Shown here: piece after piece, positions 16,694 to 25,025 of the stretch
Layout: each line of letters starts with the position of its first letter
Position numbering within the stretch: the stretch's first letter is position 1
Assembly (NCBI GenBank): GCA_000023185.1
Contig: CP001622.1
Coordinates: 2,852,001 to 2,916,000 of the forward strand
DNA from: Rhizobium leguminosarum bv. trifolii WSM1325
Lineage (GTDB): Bacteria; Pseudomonadota; Alphaproteobacteria; Rhizobiales; Rhizobiaceae
Direction: 5' to 3'
Length of the DNA: 64,000 nucleotides
The notes under the pieces: generated by a model
What the model was told of the DNA's origin: nothing
Database searches by the model: none
The model's input: the letters and a program-made list of their open reading frames with translations, nothing else
Translations under genes and position numbers: made by a program

Positions 16694-17491
16694 ATGCGCC
16701 GGCTTTTGTTTTGCGTTTTGCCCCTAGCCATCCTGCTGGCCGGCTGCAGTTCCTCCGGCTATGACTATCTCGAAACGGCGTCGATCAAACCGAAGACGCG
16801 CTTCAAGGATACCGATCCGCAGGATTTCGGTCCGAAGCATCCCCAGCAGAACCAGGTCCACGGCATCGATATCTCCAAATGGCAGGGCGATATCGATTGG
16901 CGCACGGTAAAGAACTCTGGTGTCGCTTTCGCCTTCATCAAGGCAACGGAAGGCAAGGACAGGGTCGATCCGCGCTTCGACGAATACTGGCGCGAGGCCC
17001 GCGCCGCCGGCATCCCCCACGCTCCCTATCATTTCTATTATTTCTGCTCTTCGGCCGATCAGCAGGCCGACTGGTTCATCCGTAACGTACCGAAGGAGGC
17101 CATGCGCCTGCCGCCGGTGCTCGACGTCGAATGGAACGCCGAATCGAAAACCTGCCGCTACCGCCCCGACGCTGAAACGGTGCGCGCCGAAATGCAGCGT
17201 TTCATGGACCGGTTGGAAGCCTATTACGGCAGGCGCCCGATCATCTATACCTCGGTCGATTTCCACCGCGAAAATCTCGCCGGCTACTTCCAGGATTATC
17301 ATTTCTGGGTTCGTTCGGTGGCAAAACACCCCGAGGTGACCTATTCCGACCGCCGCTGGGCCTTCTGGCAATATACCTCGACCGGCGTCATTCCCGGCAT
17401 CAGCGGTCCGACCGATATCAATGTCTTTGCCGGCAGTGCAAAGAACTGGAACAATTGGGTCGCAGCCGTTTCCAAGGATAGAAATTCTTAG
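16694..17491 (+). CDS. GH25 lysozyme-like lipoprotein
   Basis: Muramidase of glycoside hydrolase family 25, 265 residues. The ATG at 16694 begins a lipoprotein signal (MRRLLFCVLPLAILLAGC); a GTG 39 bases upstream would spoil it. The GH25 core shows as VHGIDISKWQGDIDW (catalytic-face Asp), FAFIKATEGKDRVDPRF, the LPPVLDVEWN strand with the Asp-x-Glu pair, IIYTSVDF and FWQYTSTGVIPGISGPTDIN. It is probably tethered to an envelope membrane and acts on the cell's own murein. Its end is 82 bases before a second murein enzyme gene on the same strand. Confidence 0.9.
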   Translation: MRRLLFCVLPLAILLAGCSSSGYDYLETASIKPKTRFKDTDPQDFGPKHPQQNQVHGIDISKWQGDIDWRTVKNSGVAFAFIKATEGKDRVDPRFDEYWREARAAGIPHAPYHFYYFCSSADQQADWFIRNVPKEAMRLPPVLDVEWNAESKTCRYRPDAETVRAEMQRFMDRLEAYYGRRPIIYTSVDFHRENLAGYFQDYHFWVRSVAKHPEVTYSDRRWAFWQYTSTGVIPGISGPTDINVFAGSAKNWNNWVAAVSKDRNS

Positions 17492-17573
17492 TAACGTCCT
17501 GCGATGTTTCTTGCTTCCGTCACATTCATCTGTGAAAGCGACGGGAAATCTTTTTGATATAAGGACCGCATCC

Positions 17574-18791
17574 ATGCACCGCTCGCTCGCAAGCTGCTCT
17601 GCACTCGCCCTCCTGTTTGCGCTTGCCCTCGCCGGCGTCGCGGCCGCCCAGCAGGCGCCTGACGCAGCCCCGGCCGCACCCTGCGGCGGCGATCTGTCCG
17701 CCTTCCTCGAAGGTGTCAAGAAAGACGCAGTCGCAGCCGGCGCCAGTGCGGCAGCCGCCGACGAGGCCTTCGCCGGCGCCGAGATCGACCCCAAGGTCCT
17801 GAGCCGGGATCGCGCCCAGGGCGTCTTCAAGCAGACCTTCCTCGAATTCTCCCAGCGCACCGTCAGCCAGGCCCGCCTCGACATCGGCCGCCAGAAGATG
17901 AAGCAATATGCCGACGTCTTTGCCCGCGCCGAGCAGGATTTCGGCGTGCCCCCGGGCGTCATCACCGCCTTCTGGGCGATGGAAACCGATTTCGGCGCCG
18001 TCCAGGGCGATTTCAACACCCGCAACGCTCTTGTGACGCTGTCGCATGATTGCCGTCGCCCGGAACTCTTCCGTCCGCAGCTGATCGCTCTTATTGAGAT
18101 GGTCCAGCACGGCGACCTCGACCCCGCCACCAATACCGGCGCCTGGGCCGGCGAGATCGGCCAAGTGCAAATGCTGCCGCGCGACATCATTGCCTATGGC
18201 ATGGATGGCGACGGCGACGGTCATATCCGCCTGAAGCAGAGCGGCCCGGACGCCATCCTGACGGCGGCGAAATTCATCCAGCACCTCGGCTTCGAGCGCG
18301 GCCAGCCCTGGCTGCAGGAAGTGACCGTGCCCGATAACCTGCCCTTTGAGAAGTCCGGTCTTGGCGGCACGATGAAAGCGGGAGAATGGTTCGCGCTCGG
18401 CGTCAAGCCGCGCGACGGCAATACCGCCTTCGGCAACTTGGAAGGCGATCTCGTTCTGCCACAAGGCCGCATGGGACCGGCTTTTATCGCCTATCCCAAT
18501 TTCAAGATCTATCTCGAATGGAACAAGTCGTTCATCTACACGACCTCGGCCGCCTATTTCGGGACACGCCTTTCGGGCGCCGAACCCTATCTCAAGGGCG
18601 TGCCGGAACAGGGGCTTGCCAGCGACCAGATGAAGGCGCTGCAGACCAAACTGCAGTCGCTCGGCCATGATGTCGGCGAGATCGACGGTATCCTCGGCTC
18701 CGGCACACGTGTCGCGATCCAGAAGGAACAGCAGCGCCTCGGCATGCCGGCCGACGGCTGGGCGACGCCTGCCCTCCTCAACGCCCTCTGA
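17574..18791 (+). CDS. MltB-type lytic murein transglycosylase with C-terminal peptidoglycan-binding domain
   Basis: 405 residues from the ATG at 17574; a longer frame from 17421 overlaps the GH25 gene and destroys the signal peptide. The signal is SLASCSALALLFALALAGVAAAQ. The SLT_2 domain spans about 40-320, with the catalytic Glu in FWAMETDFGAVQGDFNTRNALVTLSHDCRR and the WAGEIGQVQMLPRDIIAYGMDGDGDG block. A PG_binding_1 domain closes the protein (LQTKLQSLGHDVGEIDGILGSGTRVAIQKEQQ). Soluble periplasmic location is likely because no lipobox cysteine is visible. Confidence 0.9.
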   Translation: MHRSLASCSALALLFALALAGVAAAQQAPDAAPAAPCGGDLSAFLEGVKKDAVAAGASAAAADEAFAGAEIDPKVLSRDRAQGVFKQTFLEFSQRTVSQARLDIGRQKMKQYADVFARAEQDFGVPPGVITAFWAMETDFGAVQGDFNTRNALVTLSHDCRRPELFRPQLIALIEMVQHGDLDPATNTGAWAGEIGQVQMLPRDIIAYGMDGDGDGHIRLKQSGPDAILTAAKFIQHLGFERGQPWLQEVTVPDNLPFEKSGLGGTMKAGEWFALGVKPRDGNTAFGNLEGDLVLPQGRMGPAFIAYPNFKIYLEWNKSFIYTTSAAYFGTRLSGAEPYLKGVPEQGLASDQMKALQTKLQSLGHDVGEIDGILGSGTRVAIQKEQQRLGMPADGWATPALLNAL

Positions 18792-18895
18792 TCCCAGCTG
18801 ACACCCTGCCGCCGCTCGCTTCGCAAGAAACGGGTGGCGCCGTTCGCCGCCTGCGCTAAAGCATCAAGCGAGCGGCTTGCGGTGGAGGAATCGGC

Positions 18896-19801
18896 GTGGA
18901 CAGCAGGATGAATGCCTGGACCTGGGGTCTGCTGGTCCTGCTCGGCTTGATCTGGGGCGGCTCATTCTTCTTTGCCCGCATCGCCGTCCAGCACGTGCCG
19001 CCGCTGACCCTCGTCTTCTTCAGGCTGCTGCTCGCAGCGCTGGCGCTGCATATCTATATCGCCGGCCGTTTCGACTTCTATGCGATCCTCAAAGCCCGCT
19101 GGCGCGAATTCCTGATCCTCGGGCTCATCAACAATGCCCTGCCGCATGCGCTGATCTTCTTCGGCCAGACCCGCATCGGCGCCGGTCTTGCGGCGATCCT
19201 GAATGCGACGACACCGATCTGGACCGTGCTGATCGCCAACTACTTCACCTCAGACGAGAAGCTGTCGCCGGCAAAGATCGCCGGCTGCCTGGTCGGCCTG
19301 GCCGGAACGATCGTGCTGATCGGCCCCGGCATGTCGGCCGGTGGCGAAGCCCCGCTCTGGGCGCTGCTTCTTCCCGTGCTTGCTGCGATCTCCTATGGTT
19401 TCGCCGCCACTTACGGAAAACGCTTCAAGAATGTTCCCGCCCCTGTTACCGCAGCCGGCCAGTTGACCGCCTCTTCGCTGATTGCGCTGCCGCTGTCGCT
19501 GCTGGCCGATCGCCCCTGGGCGCTTGCCGCACCGCCGCTCGATGCCCTCCTCGCCATCCTGGCACTGGCGCTGCTGTCGACCGCCTTCGGCTACATCCTC
19601 TATTTCCGGATCATGGCAACGGCCGGCGCCACCAATGCCTCGCTCGTCACCCTGCTGGTGCCGCCGAGCGCCATCCTTCTCGGCGTGCTCTTCCTCGGCG
19701 AAAGGCTGGCCCTGAGCGAGTTTGCCGGCATGGCGCTGATCGGTTTCGGCCTCGTCATTCTCGACGGCCGCGCCTATCGCCTGCTGGCCAAGGCCGCCTA
19801 A
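18896..19801 (+). CDS. EamA/DMT-family transporter (10-TM exporter), copy 1
   Basis: 301 residues with ten predicted hydrophobic segments and the internal two-fold repeat of EamA proteins. GTG at 18896 follows GGAGGAATCGGC at good spacing; an ATG at 18908 is an alternative. Family features include WGGSFFFARIAV near the N-terminus, LINNALPHALIFFGQ and the second-repeat PPSAILLGVLFLGERL. Such proteins export amino acids or other metabolites; the substrate cannot be told. Unlike the 25989 copy it stands alone. Confidence 0.85.
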   Translation: MDSRMNAWTWGLLVLLGLIWGGSFFFARIAVQHVPPLTLVFFRLLLAALALHIYIAGRFDFYAILKARWREFLILGLINNALPHALIFFGQTRIGAGLAAILNATTPIWTVLIANYFTSDEKLSPAKIAGCLVGLAGTIVLIGPGMSAGGEAPLWALLLPVLAAISYGFAATYGKRFKNVPAPVTAAGQLTASSLIALPLSLLADRPWALAAPPLDALLAILALALLSTAFGYILYFRIMATAGATNASLVTLLVPPSAILLGVLFLGERLALSEFAGMALIGFGLVILDGRAYRLLAKAA

Positions 19802-19803
19802 AG

Positions 19804-19857
19804 CCGGTTGCGAATTCCACATGTTTTCAACCGGTTGCGATCCCGCCATGTTTTGGG
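19804..19857. repeat. Two 27-bp imperfect direct repeats
   Basis: CCGGTTGCGA and CATGTTTT recur in the same positions in two adjacent 27-bp units (19804-19830 and 19831-19857), 18 of 27 bases identical. They lie just after the DMT exporter stop. Function unknown. Confidence 0.6.
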
Positions 19858-20064
19858 CGCATAGGTAAATACGCAATCGCCTGATTTAACGGCATGTTAA
19901 ATTGTGTGAACAAAAATTTGTTGAGAATTATCGATTTATTTCAAAAGCTTGCGAGAGCACTATTCGACTTATCCACCGAACCCTTCTGCAGCGCAGCATA
20001 AGATCTGCTTCCCAACCGACATATTTCAGACATATTATTGGCCGGTTAACGCGAGGAGACAGAC

Positions 20065-20142
20065 ATGGGACTCACGCAATCCTTGAATGTTCTGTTGGTC
20101 AGTGCAGCGTTTGCTTTCGTCTTGTCCATGCTCTTCATCTGA
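20065..20142 (+). CDS. Putative 25-residue membrane peptide
   Basis: A short open frame encoding MGLTQSLNVLLVSAAFAFVL plus SMLFI. It has a strong GAGGAGAC site four bases before the ATG, and an intrinsic terminator at 20211-20242 closes the unit. Residues 8-25 are almost entirely hydrophobic, enough for one membrane helix. The gene sits alone in 450 bases between the DMT exporter and metF, in an AT-richer stretch suited to a promoter. I do not recognise a family. Other small single-helix peptides regulate membrane proteins or stress, but nothing here says which. Confidence 0.6.
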   Translation: MGLTQSLNVLLVSAAFAFVLSMLFI

Positions 20143-20210
20143 GCTGGCCGACGAAAGTGTAATGACTGATAGTGCCTAAACTCCTGAATAGCTGATCAAT
20201 CCGCCAACGA

Positions 20211-20242
20211 AAAAGCGCATGTCCCGCCCGACATGCGCTTTT
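20211..20242. terminator. Bidirectional intrinsic terminator
   Basis: AAAAGCGCATGTC (20211-20223) and GACATGCGCTTTT (20230-20242) form a 13-bp perfect stem with a 6-base loop. It sits between the small membrane peptide (plus) and the end of metF (minus), with T runs in both directions. Confidence 0.85.
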
Positions 20243-20246
20243 CACT

Positions 20247-20285
20247 TTTACAGCGCCGCGTGTCCTTCAGACGCGCAAAGATCAG
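20247..20285. repeat. Family B repeat fragment forming the end of metF
   Basis: TTACAGCGCCGCGTGTCCTT and the following CAGACGCGCAAAG align with the family B copy at 59025. The fragment contains the metF stop codon and about its last ten codons. Confidence 0.75.
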
Positions 20286-21189
20286 GCGGCAGCGCCAGCA
20301 CTTTTTGTTTCGCGGCGGGGCGGGAGAGGCCGAGATTGTCGAGCACGGCGGAAACCAGCGGCGCACGGTTCATCGTATAGAGATGGAAGTCGTGGATGCC
20401 GCGCCGGACGAGATCTTCGATCTGTTCGGCAGCGACTTCGGCGGCGACCTTCGCCCGCTCCTCGGGCTTGTCGTCGAAGCCTGCAAAGCGCTCGTCGAGA
20501 AAGGCGGGGATAACAGTGCCGCAGGCCCCGGCGAAGCGCTTCAGCTGCGTCAGGTTCTGGATCGGCATGATGCCGGGCACGACAGGGATCGAGATGCCGG
20601 CGCCGCGCACCCGCTCCAGGTAGCGCTCGAAATTGTCGTTGTCGAAGAAGAACTGCGTCAGTGCCCGGTCGGCGCCATTGTCGGCCTTGCGCTTCAGCAT
20701 GTCGATATCGGCCGCCGTATCGCGGCTCTCCGGGTGTTTTTCCGGATAGGCGGAAACCGAAATCTCGAAATCGCCGATTTCCTTCAGGCCGGCCACCAGC
20801 TCCGCCGCATTGGCATATCCGCCGGGATGCGGCTGGTAGGGCACGCCGGCACCACCGGGCGCATCGCCGCGCAGCGCCACGAAATGCGTCACACCGGCTT
20901 TGCGGAACGTGTCGACCACCTGATGCGTCTCTTCCTTGGTCGCGCCGACGCAGGTGAGATGCGAGGCGGTGGCAAGCGGCGTCTGCGACAGGAACCGCGT
21001 GACGGTGGTCAGCGTCGGCGCTCTGGTGGTGCCGCCGGCGCCATAGGTTACCGACACGAAATCCGGGTCCCAGTCCTGCAACTGGCTGACGGTATGCCAG
21101 AGCTGCCCTTCCATCTCCTCCGATTTCGGCGGGAAAAATTCGAAAGAGACCCTGATGTTGCGGCCGCGCGCATCGTTTTTCAAAGCCAT
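20248..21189 (-). CDS. metF: 5,10-methylenetetrahydrofolate reductase
   Basis: FAD enzyme making 5-methyl-THF for methionine synthase; 313 residues. FEFFPPKSEEME holds the catalytic-Glu region, followed by FVSVTYGAGGTT, LRGDAPGG, and ALTQFFFDNDNFERYLERVR. The ATG at 21189 follows GGGAGGG, one base after the stop of the ArsR-methyltransferase gene (TAACATG), so the two form an operon. The last ~10 residues (CASEGHAAL) come from an inserted family B repeat fragment rather than conserved MetF sequence. metH, its metabolic partner, lies at 55156-58929 with a matching operator. Confidence 0.95.
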   Translation of the reverse strand: MALKNDARGRNIRVSFEFFPPKSEEMEGQLWHTVSQLQDWDPDFVSVTYGAGGTTRAPTLTTVTRFLSQTPLATASHLTCVGATKEETHQVVDTFRKAGVTHFVALRGDAPGGAGVPYQPHPGGYANAAELVAGLKEIGDFEISVSAYPEKHPESRDTAADIDMLKRKADNGADRALTQFFFDNDNFERYLERVRGAGISIPVVPGIMPIQNLTQLKRFAGACGTVIPAFLDERFAGFDDKPEERAKVAAEVAAEQIEDLVRRGIHDFHLYTMNRAPLVSAVLDNLGLSRPAAKQKVLALPPDLCASEGHAAL

Positions 21190-21190
21190 G

Positions 21191-22216
21191 TTATACCCTC
21201 CCGGCAAATGTAGGTTCGGCGCCTTCGCTCGTCTGCGAAGCCATGAGGCGCCTCGGATCGCGCGCGAGCCAGACGGTGACCGTCAACCCCTGCCCGCTTT
21301 GCTGACCCGGATGAAGATCGACGACCTGCTCGACGTCGAGCCCGGCCTTGCGTAACCAGTCGGACATCGCCTGGTGCGAAAAACCGAGACGGACATGCGC
21401 ATGCTCGCCGCGGAGATATTCGAGCGTGTGCGGCGCAAGGTCGATGACCACGAGCCGGCCGCCCGGCCGGAGCATGCGCGCCGCTTCCGCGATCGCAATC
21501 TCCGGCTGATCGAAGAAATGCAGCACCTGATGGATCGTCACCAGATCGAAGTCCTGTCCCTCGAAAGGCAGGTTCAGGATATCGGCGTGGCGCACGGTGG
21601 CCTTGGTGATGCGGGACTTGTCGAGATTGGCGCGGGCCACGCTCAGCATGTCGCGGCTGGCATCGACGCCGGTCGCCCTGCGGTAGAGCCCGGACAGGAG
21701 TTCGAGGATGCGGCCGGTGCCGGTGCCAAGATCGAGCAGCGAGTCGATCGGCTGGCTGCCGAGCAGCCGGATGACGGCAGCGTCGACCTCCTCATCGGCC
21801 GCATGCAGGCGGCGAAGTTCGTCCCATTCGGCCGCGTTGCGGCTGAAATAGGCCTGTGCCCGCTCGGCGCGCTGGCGCTTGACCAGCGAAAGCCGCTCGC
21901 CGTCGCGAAGGATGGTCGGATCGTTCTCGGAAACATGCTTCAGCAACGCCCGCACCAGCATGGCTGCCTTACCGTCCTGCTTGAGGCGGAAATACGCCCA
22001 GGCGCCCTCCTGGTAGCGTTCGATCAGTTCGGCCTCGCCAAGCAGCTTCAGGTGGCGGGAGATGCGGGGCTGGGATTGGCCGAGAATTTCGGTAAGATCG
22101 GTCACCGTCAGATCGCCGCCGTCAAGAAGCGCCAGAAGACGCAAGCGCGTGGGCTCGCCGGCCGCCTTCAAGACGTCCACCAGCGCATCCAGTCCAAGCT
22201 TCAAGGGTTCGCTCAT
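21191..22216 (-). CDS. ArsR-family regulator fused to a SAM-dependent methyltransferase domain (SahR/SamR-like)
   Basis: 341 residues. The N-terminal ArsR winged helix spans about residues 10-95 (LKAAGEPTRLRLLALL, LTVTDLTEILGQSQPRISRHLKLL) and has no cysteine metal site of the ArsR/SmtB type. The C-terminal class I methyltransferase domain has DLGTGTGRILELL and LPFEGQDFDLVTIHQVLHFF. It precedes metF with one base between them. A 16-bp palindrome lies 19 bases upstream, and the same site precedes metH. ArsR-family methionine regulators (SahR, SamR) are described in Proteobacteria; the methyltransferase fold would suit sensing SAM or S-adenosylhomocysteine. I infer repression of metF and metH. 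Confidence 0.85.
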   Translation of the reverse strand: MSEPLKLGLDALVDVLKAAGEPTRLRLLALLDGGDLTVTDLTEILGQSQPRISRHLKLLGEAELIERYQEGAWAYFRLKQDGKAAMLVRALLKHVSENDPTILRDGERLSLVKRQRAERAQAYFSRNAAEWDELRRLHAADEEVDAAVIRLLGSQPIDSLLDLGTGTGRILELLSGLYRRATGVDASRDMLSVARANLDKSRITKATVRHADILNLPFEGQDFDLVTIHQVLHFFDQPEIAIAEAARMLRPGGRLVVIDLAPHTLEYLRGEHAHVRLGFSHQAMSDWLRKAGLDVEQVVDLHPGQQSGQGLTVTVWLARDPRRLMASQTSEGAEPTFAGRV

Positions 22217-22234
22217 CTTCGATCCAATCAAGAT

Positions 22235-22250
22235 ATAAAGATATCTTTAT
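22235..22250. promoter_or_regulatory. Palindromic operator upstream of the arsR-metF operon
   Basis: ATAAAGATATCTTTAT is a perfect 16-bp palindrome. Its right side continues GTGA, close to the GTCA after the metH site. It lies 19 bases before the regulator start, a position suited to autoregulation. Confidence 0.75.
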
Positions 22251-22330
22251 GTGATTTGAAAAGCGGTGGCAAGCGGCAATTCGCACTCTCCGCGAAATTG
22301 GCTGCTCAGATTGCGACAAGGCGCGACATG

Positions 22331-22356
22331 AAAAAGCCCCGGCCGAACCGGGGCTT
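22331..22356 (-). terminator. Intrinsic terminator of ettA
   Basis: On the minus strand AAGCCCCGG and CCGGGGCTT pair around a short loop and are followed by five T residues. It begins about 23 bases after the ettA stop. Confidence 0.85.
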
Positions 22357-22378
22357 CCGCAAGCAAAAATGAGTGAAA

Positions 22379-24028
22379 TCAGCGGGTCAGGCGCTTGTGA
22401 GCCTGGCTGCCCGGGTTGAGGGCGTCGGGGCCGAGACGGCGAACCTTGTCCTGTTCATAATCCTCGAAGTTGCCTTCGAACCATTCGACATGGCCGTCGC
22501 CTTCGAAAGCCAGGATATGCGTCGCCAGACGGTCGAGAAACATGCGATCGTGGCTGATGATGATGGCGCAGCCGGCAAAGTTCTCCAGCGCGTTTTCCAA
22601 GGCACCCAGCGTTTCCGTATCGAGGTCGTTGGTCGGTTCGTCGAGCAGCAGAACGTTGCCGCCGGCCTTCAGCATCTTGGCAAGGTGAACACGGTTGCGC
22701 TGACCACCAGAGAGATTGCCGACCTTCTGCTGCTGGTCGCCGCCCTTGAAGTTAAAGGCGCCGCAATAGGCACGGGAGTTCATGTCGAACTTACCAAGCT
22801 TGATGATTTCGGCGCCGCCGGAGATTTCCTCCCAGACCGTCTTGTCGGCCGCAAGGGTGTCACGGCTCTGGTCGACATAACCGAGATGCACGGTCTCGCC
22901 GATGCGGATCGAACCGCCATCCGGCGTTTCCTGGCCAGTGATCATCCTGAATAGCGTCGTCTTACCGGCGCCGTTCGGGCCGATGATGCCGACGATGCCG
23001 CCTGGCGGCAGCTTGATCGACAGGTCGTTGATCAGCGTGCGGCCCTCGAAGCCCTTGGTGATGCCGTCCATCTCGATGACCACCTGGCCGAGGCGCTCGC
23101 TGACCGGGATGATGATCTGTGCGTCGCCGGGACGCTGCTTCTCGGCGGCATCCACCAACTGCTCGTAGGACTTGATACGCGCCTTGGACTTGGCCTGACG
23201 GGCTTTCGGGCTGGACGCGATCCATTCCTGTTCGCGGCTGATCGCCTTCTGGCGCGATGCATCTTCGCGGCTTTCCTGCAGCATCCGCTTGGCTTTCGCC
23301 TGCAGGTAGGCCGAATAGTTGCCTTCGTAGGGAATGCCACGGCCGCGGTCGAGTTCGAGGATCCAGCCGGTGACGTTGTCCAGGAAGTAGCGATCGTGGG
23401 TAATCATCATCACGGCGCCCGGATAGTCGCGCAGATGTTTTTCGAGCCAGGCGATGGTTTCGGCGTCCAGGTGGTTGGTCGGTTCGTCGAGCAGCAGCAG
23501 ATCCGGCTGCGAAAGCAGCAGGCGGCAGAGCGCGACACGGCGTCGCTCACCACCCGAAAGGCTGGTGACATCGGCGTCACGCGGCGGGCAGCGTAGCGCT
23601 TCCATCGCCATTTCGACCTGGCTTTCCAGATCCCAGAGGTTCTGGCTGTCGATGACGTCCTGAAGCTTGGCGCCCTCTTCCGCCGTCTCATCGGAATAGT
23701 TCATCATCAATTCGTTGTAGCGATCGAGGACAGCCGTCTTCGAGGCAACGCCTTCCATGACGTTCTCGAACACCGTCTTGTTTGCATCGAGGTGCGGCTC
23801 CTGCTCGAGGTAGCCGACCGTCGCACCTTCGGCGAGCCAGGCTTCGCCGGTATACTCCTTGTCCTGGCCCGCGATGATGCGCAGTACGGTGGATTTACCC
23901 GCGCCGTTCGGACCGAGGATACCGATCTTGGCATCGGGGTAGAACGAAAGGTGGATATTCTCCAGGATCTTCTTGTTGCCATAGGCCTTGTTGAGGCCGG
24001 ACATATGATAGATGAACTGACGTGCCAT
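22379..24028 (-). CDS. ettA: Energy-dependent translational throttle protein EttA (ABC-F)
   Basis: Ribosome-binding ABC-F ATPase of 549 residues that gates entry into elongation according to energy state. It has two nucleotide-binding domains: Walker A GPNGAGKST near residue 39 and GPNGAGKTT near 355, signatures LSGGERRRVA and LSGGQRNRVH, and Walker B LLLLDEPTNHLD and VLLLDEPTNDLD. The linker (P-site tRNA interaction motif region, about 240-300) is basic: SREQEWIASSPKARQAKSKARI. No membrane segment, as expected. Length and linker match EttA rather than Uup or YheS. It is transcribed alone with its own terminator. Confidence 0.95.
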   Translation of the reverse strand: MARQFIYHMSGLNKAYGNKKILENIHLSFYPDAKIGILGPNGAGKSTVLRIIAGQDKEYTGEAWLAEGATVGYLEQEPHLDANKTVFENVMEGVASKTAVLDRYNELMMNYSDETAEEGAKLQDVIDSQNLWDLESQVEMAMEALRCPPRDADVTSLSGGERRRVALCRLLLSQPDLLLLDEPTNHLDAETIAWLEKHLRDYPGAVMMITHDRYFLDNVTGWILELDRGRGIPYEGNYSAYLQAKAKRMLQESREDASRQKAISREQEWIASSPKARQAKSKARIKSYEQLVDAAEKQRPGDAQIIIPVSERLGQVVIEMDGITKGFEGRTLINDLSIKLPPGGIVGIIGPNGAGKTTLFRMITGQETPDGGSIRIGETVHLGYVDQSRDTLAADKTVWEEISGGAEIIKLGKFDMNSRAYCGAFNFKGGDQQQKVGNLSGGQRNRVHLAKMLKAGGNVLLLDEPTNDLDTETLGALENALENFAGCAIIISHDRMFLDRLATHILAFEGDGHVEWFEGNFEDYEQDKVRRLGPDALNPGSQAHKRLTR

Positions 24029-24126
24029 GCTGCGCTGCTCCGGGCGGGAAACTTTGATTGTGCCGCTATGTAGGCGAAACAGCGCCTCCGGGCAACGCCG
24101 AAACCCGGTTTACTCAGGAATTCCGG

Positions 24127-24867
24127 TCAAAAGCCCGCAGCGTCGACGACGCCCTCGTCGCAGCCGAACGACGTTTTTCCAGCGCCCTGGATCAGATCGG
24201 CAAGCCCGGCACTTTTCGCCGATGCCGCTCCGGCAGCTTCCGAAAGCCCGATCGTCAGCTCGCTGATCATCCTGATATTGCCGGCCCGCCGGCAGCTCAT
24301 CTTGACACGATCGCCGGCACCCGGCCCGAAGCTCTTGTCGAAAGCCGCCTTGATCGCTTCGGCCTTGACCGGTTTGCCGATATTGGCAGCGAAGAGATCG
24401 CGCACGGCCGACGCGTTGAGTGCGCCCACGAGGTGCACGCCGACGCCGAAATAGTCGTCGGCGCTCATCTTCGTGCAGGTGCCATGCTTCACCCACTCAT
24501 GCCGTTCCAGGCCGGACTGCGTGCCGGGCATCGCCTTTGCGAGCGCCGCCTGCGTCTCCGCCGCAAGCGTGACCTCCGGCAGCTTGTTCCAGTCGCCGTC
24601 CTTGTCGGCGGTCTTCTGATCGGCGCTCACGCCACAATAATCCTGCCGCATCGGCCAAAGCCCGTGCAACGAAAAGTTCGTCGCATCATGGCGCTCCGTG
24701 GCCTGTGTAGCGCATTCAGGCTTCTTCTGGTTTGTCTGGCAAAAAGCCGGCTGCCAGCTTGCCGCCAGAATGAAGCGGGTGCGCCCGCCAGCCTCCTGCG
24801 CCATGGCAGCGCCGGCAATAACCATCGACACAGCGAACGACAAGGTACGCAACTGCATGCTGCTCAT
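24127..24867 (-). CDS. Secreted/periplasmic ribonuclease T2 family protein
   Basis: 246 residues with a signal peptide (residues 4-25: MQLRTLSFAVSMVIAGAAMAQ). Both catalytic segments of RNase T2 are intact: CAS I as NFSLHGLWP and CAS II as ERHEWVKHGTC, with paired cysteines in between. Such enzymes (RNase I in E. coli) degrade RNA in the periplasm or outside the cell. The ATG at 24867 follows GGGGGTTGAA; an ATG nine bases downstream is also possible. It is monocistronic between ettA and a divergent hydrolase. Confidence 0.9.
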   Translation of the reverse strand: MSSMQLRTLSFAVSMVIAGAAMAQEAGGRTRFILAASWQPAFCQTNQKKPECATQATERHDATNFSLHGLWPMRQDYCGVSADQKTADKDGDWNKLPEVTLAAETQAALAKAMPGTQSGLERHEWVKHGTCTKMSADDYFGVGVHLVGALNASAVRDLFAANIGKPVKAEAIKAAFDKSFGPGAGDRVKMSCRRAGNIRMISELTIGLSEAAGAASAKSAGLADLIQGAGKTSFGCDEGVVDAAGF

Positions 24868-25025
24868 TTCAACCCCCAAAAAAGAACAATACAGGAACAA
24901 ATAAGCATGAAGATTGAAAGGCCGCAACCCTGAATCGCAACAAGGCCCCAATTTGTTGTCGGATAATCAAACGCCCATGTTGCAATTACCCAGCGATCTG
25001 GTCTGTTGCCGCCGGGAGGATCCAC

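Noticed and set aside
22216..22378. A SAM or SAH riboswitch before the metF operon
   Set aside because: The leader is too short and has no riboswitch-like conserved stem. The palindrome explains control better. The same holds before metH (58930-59024).
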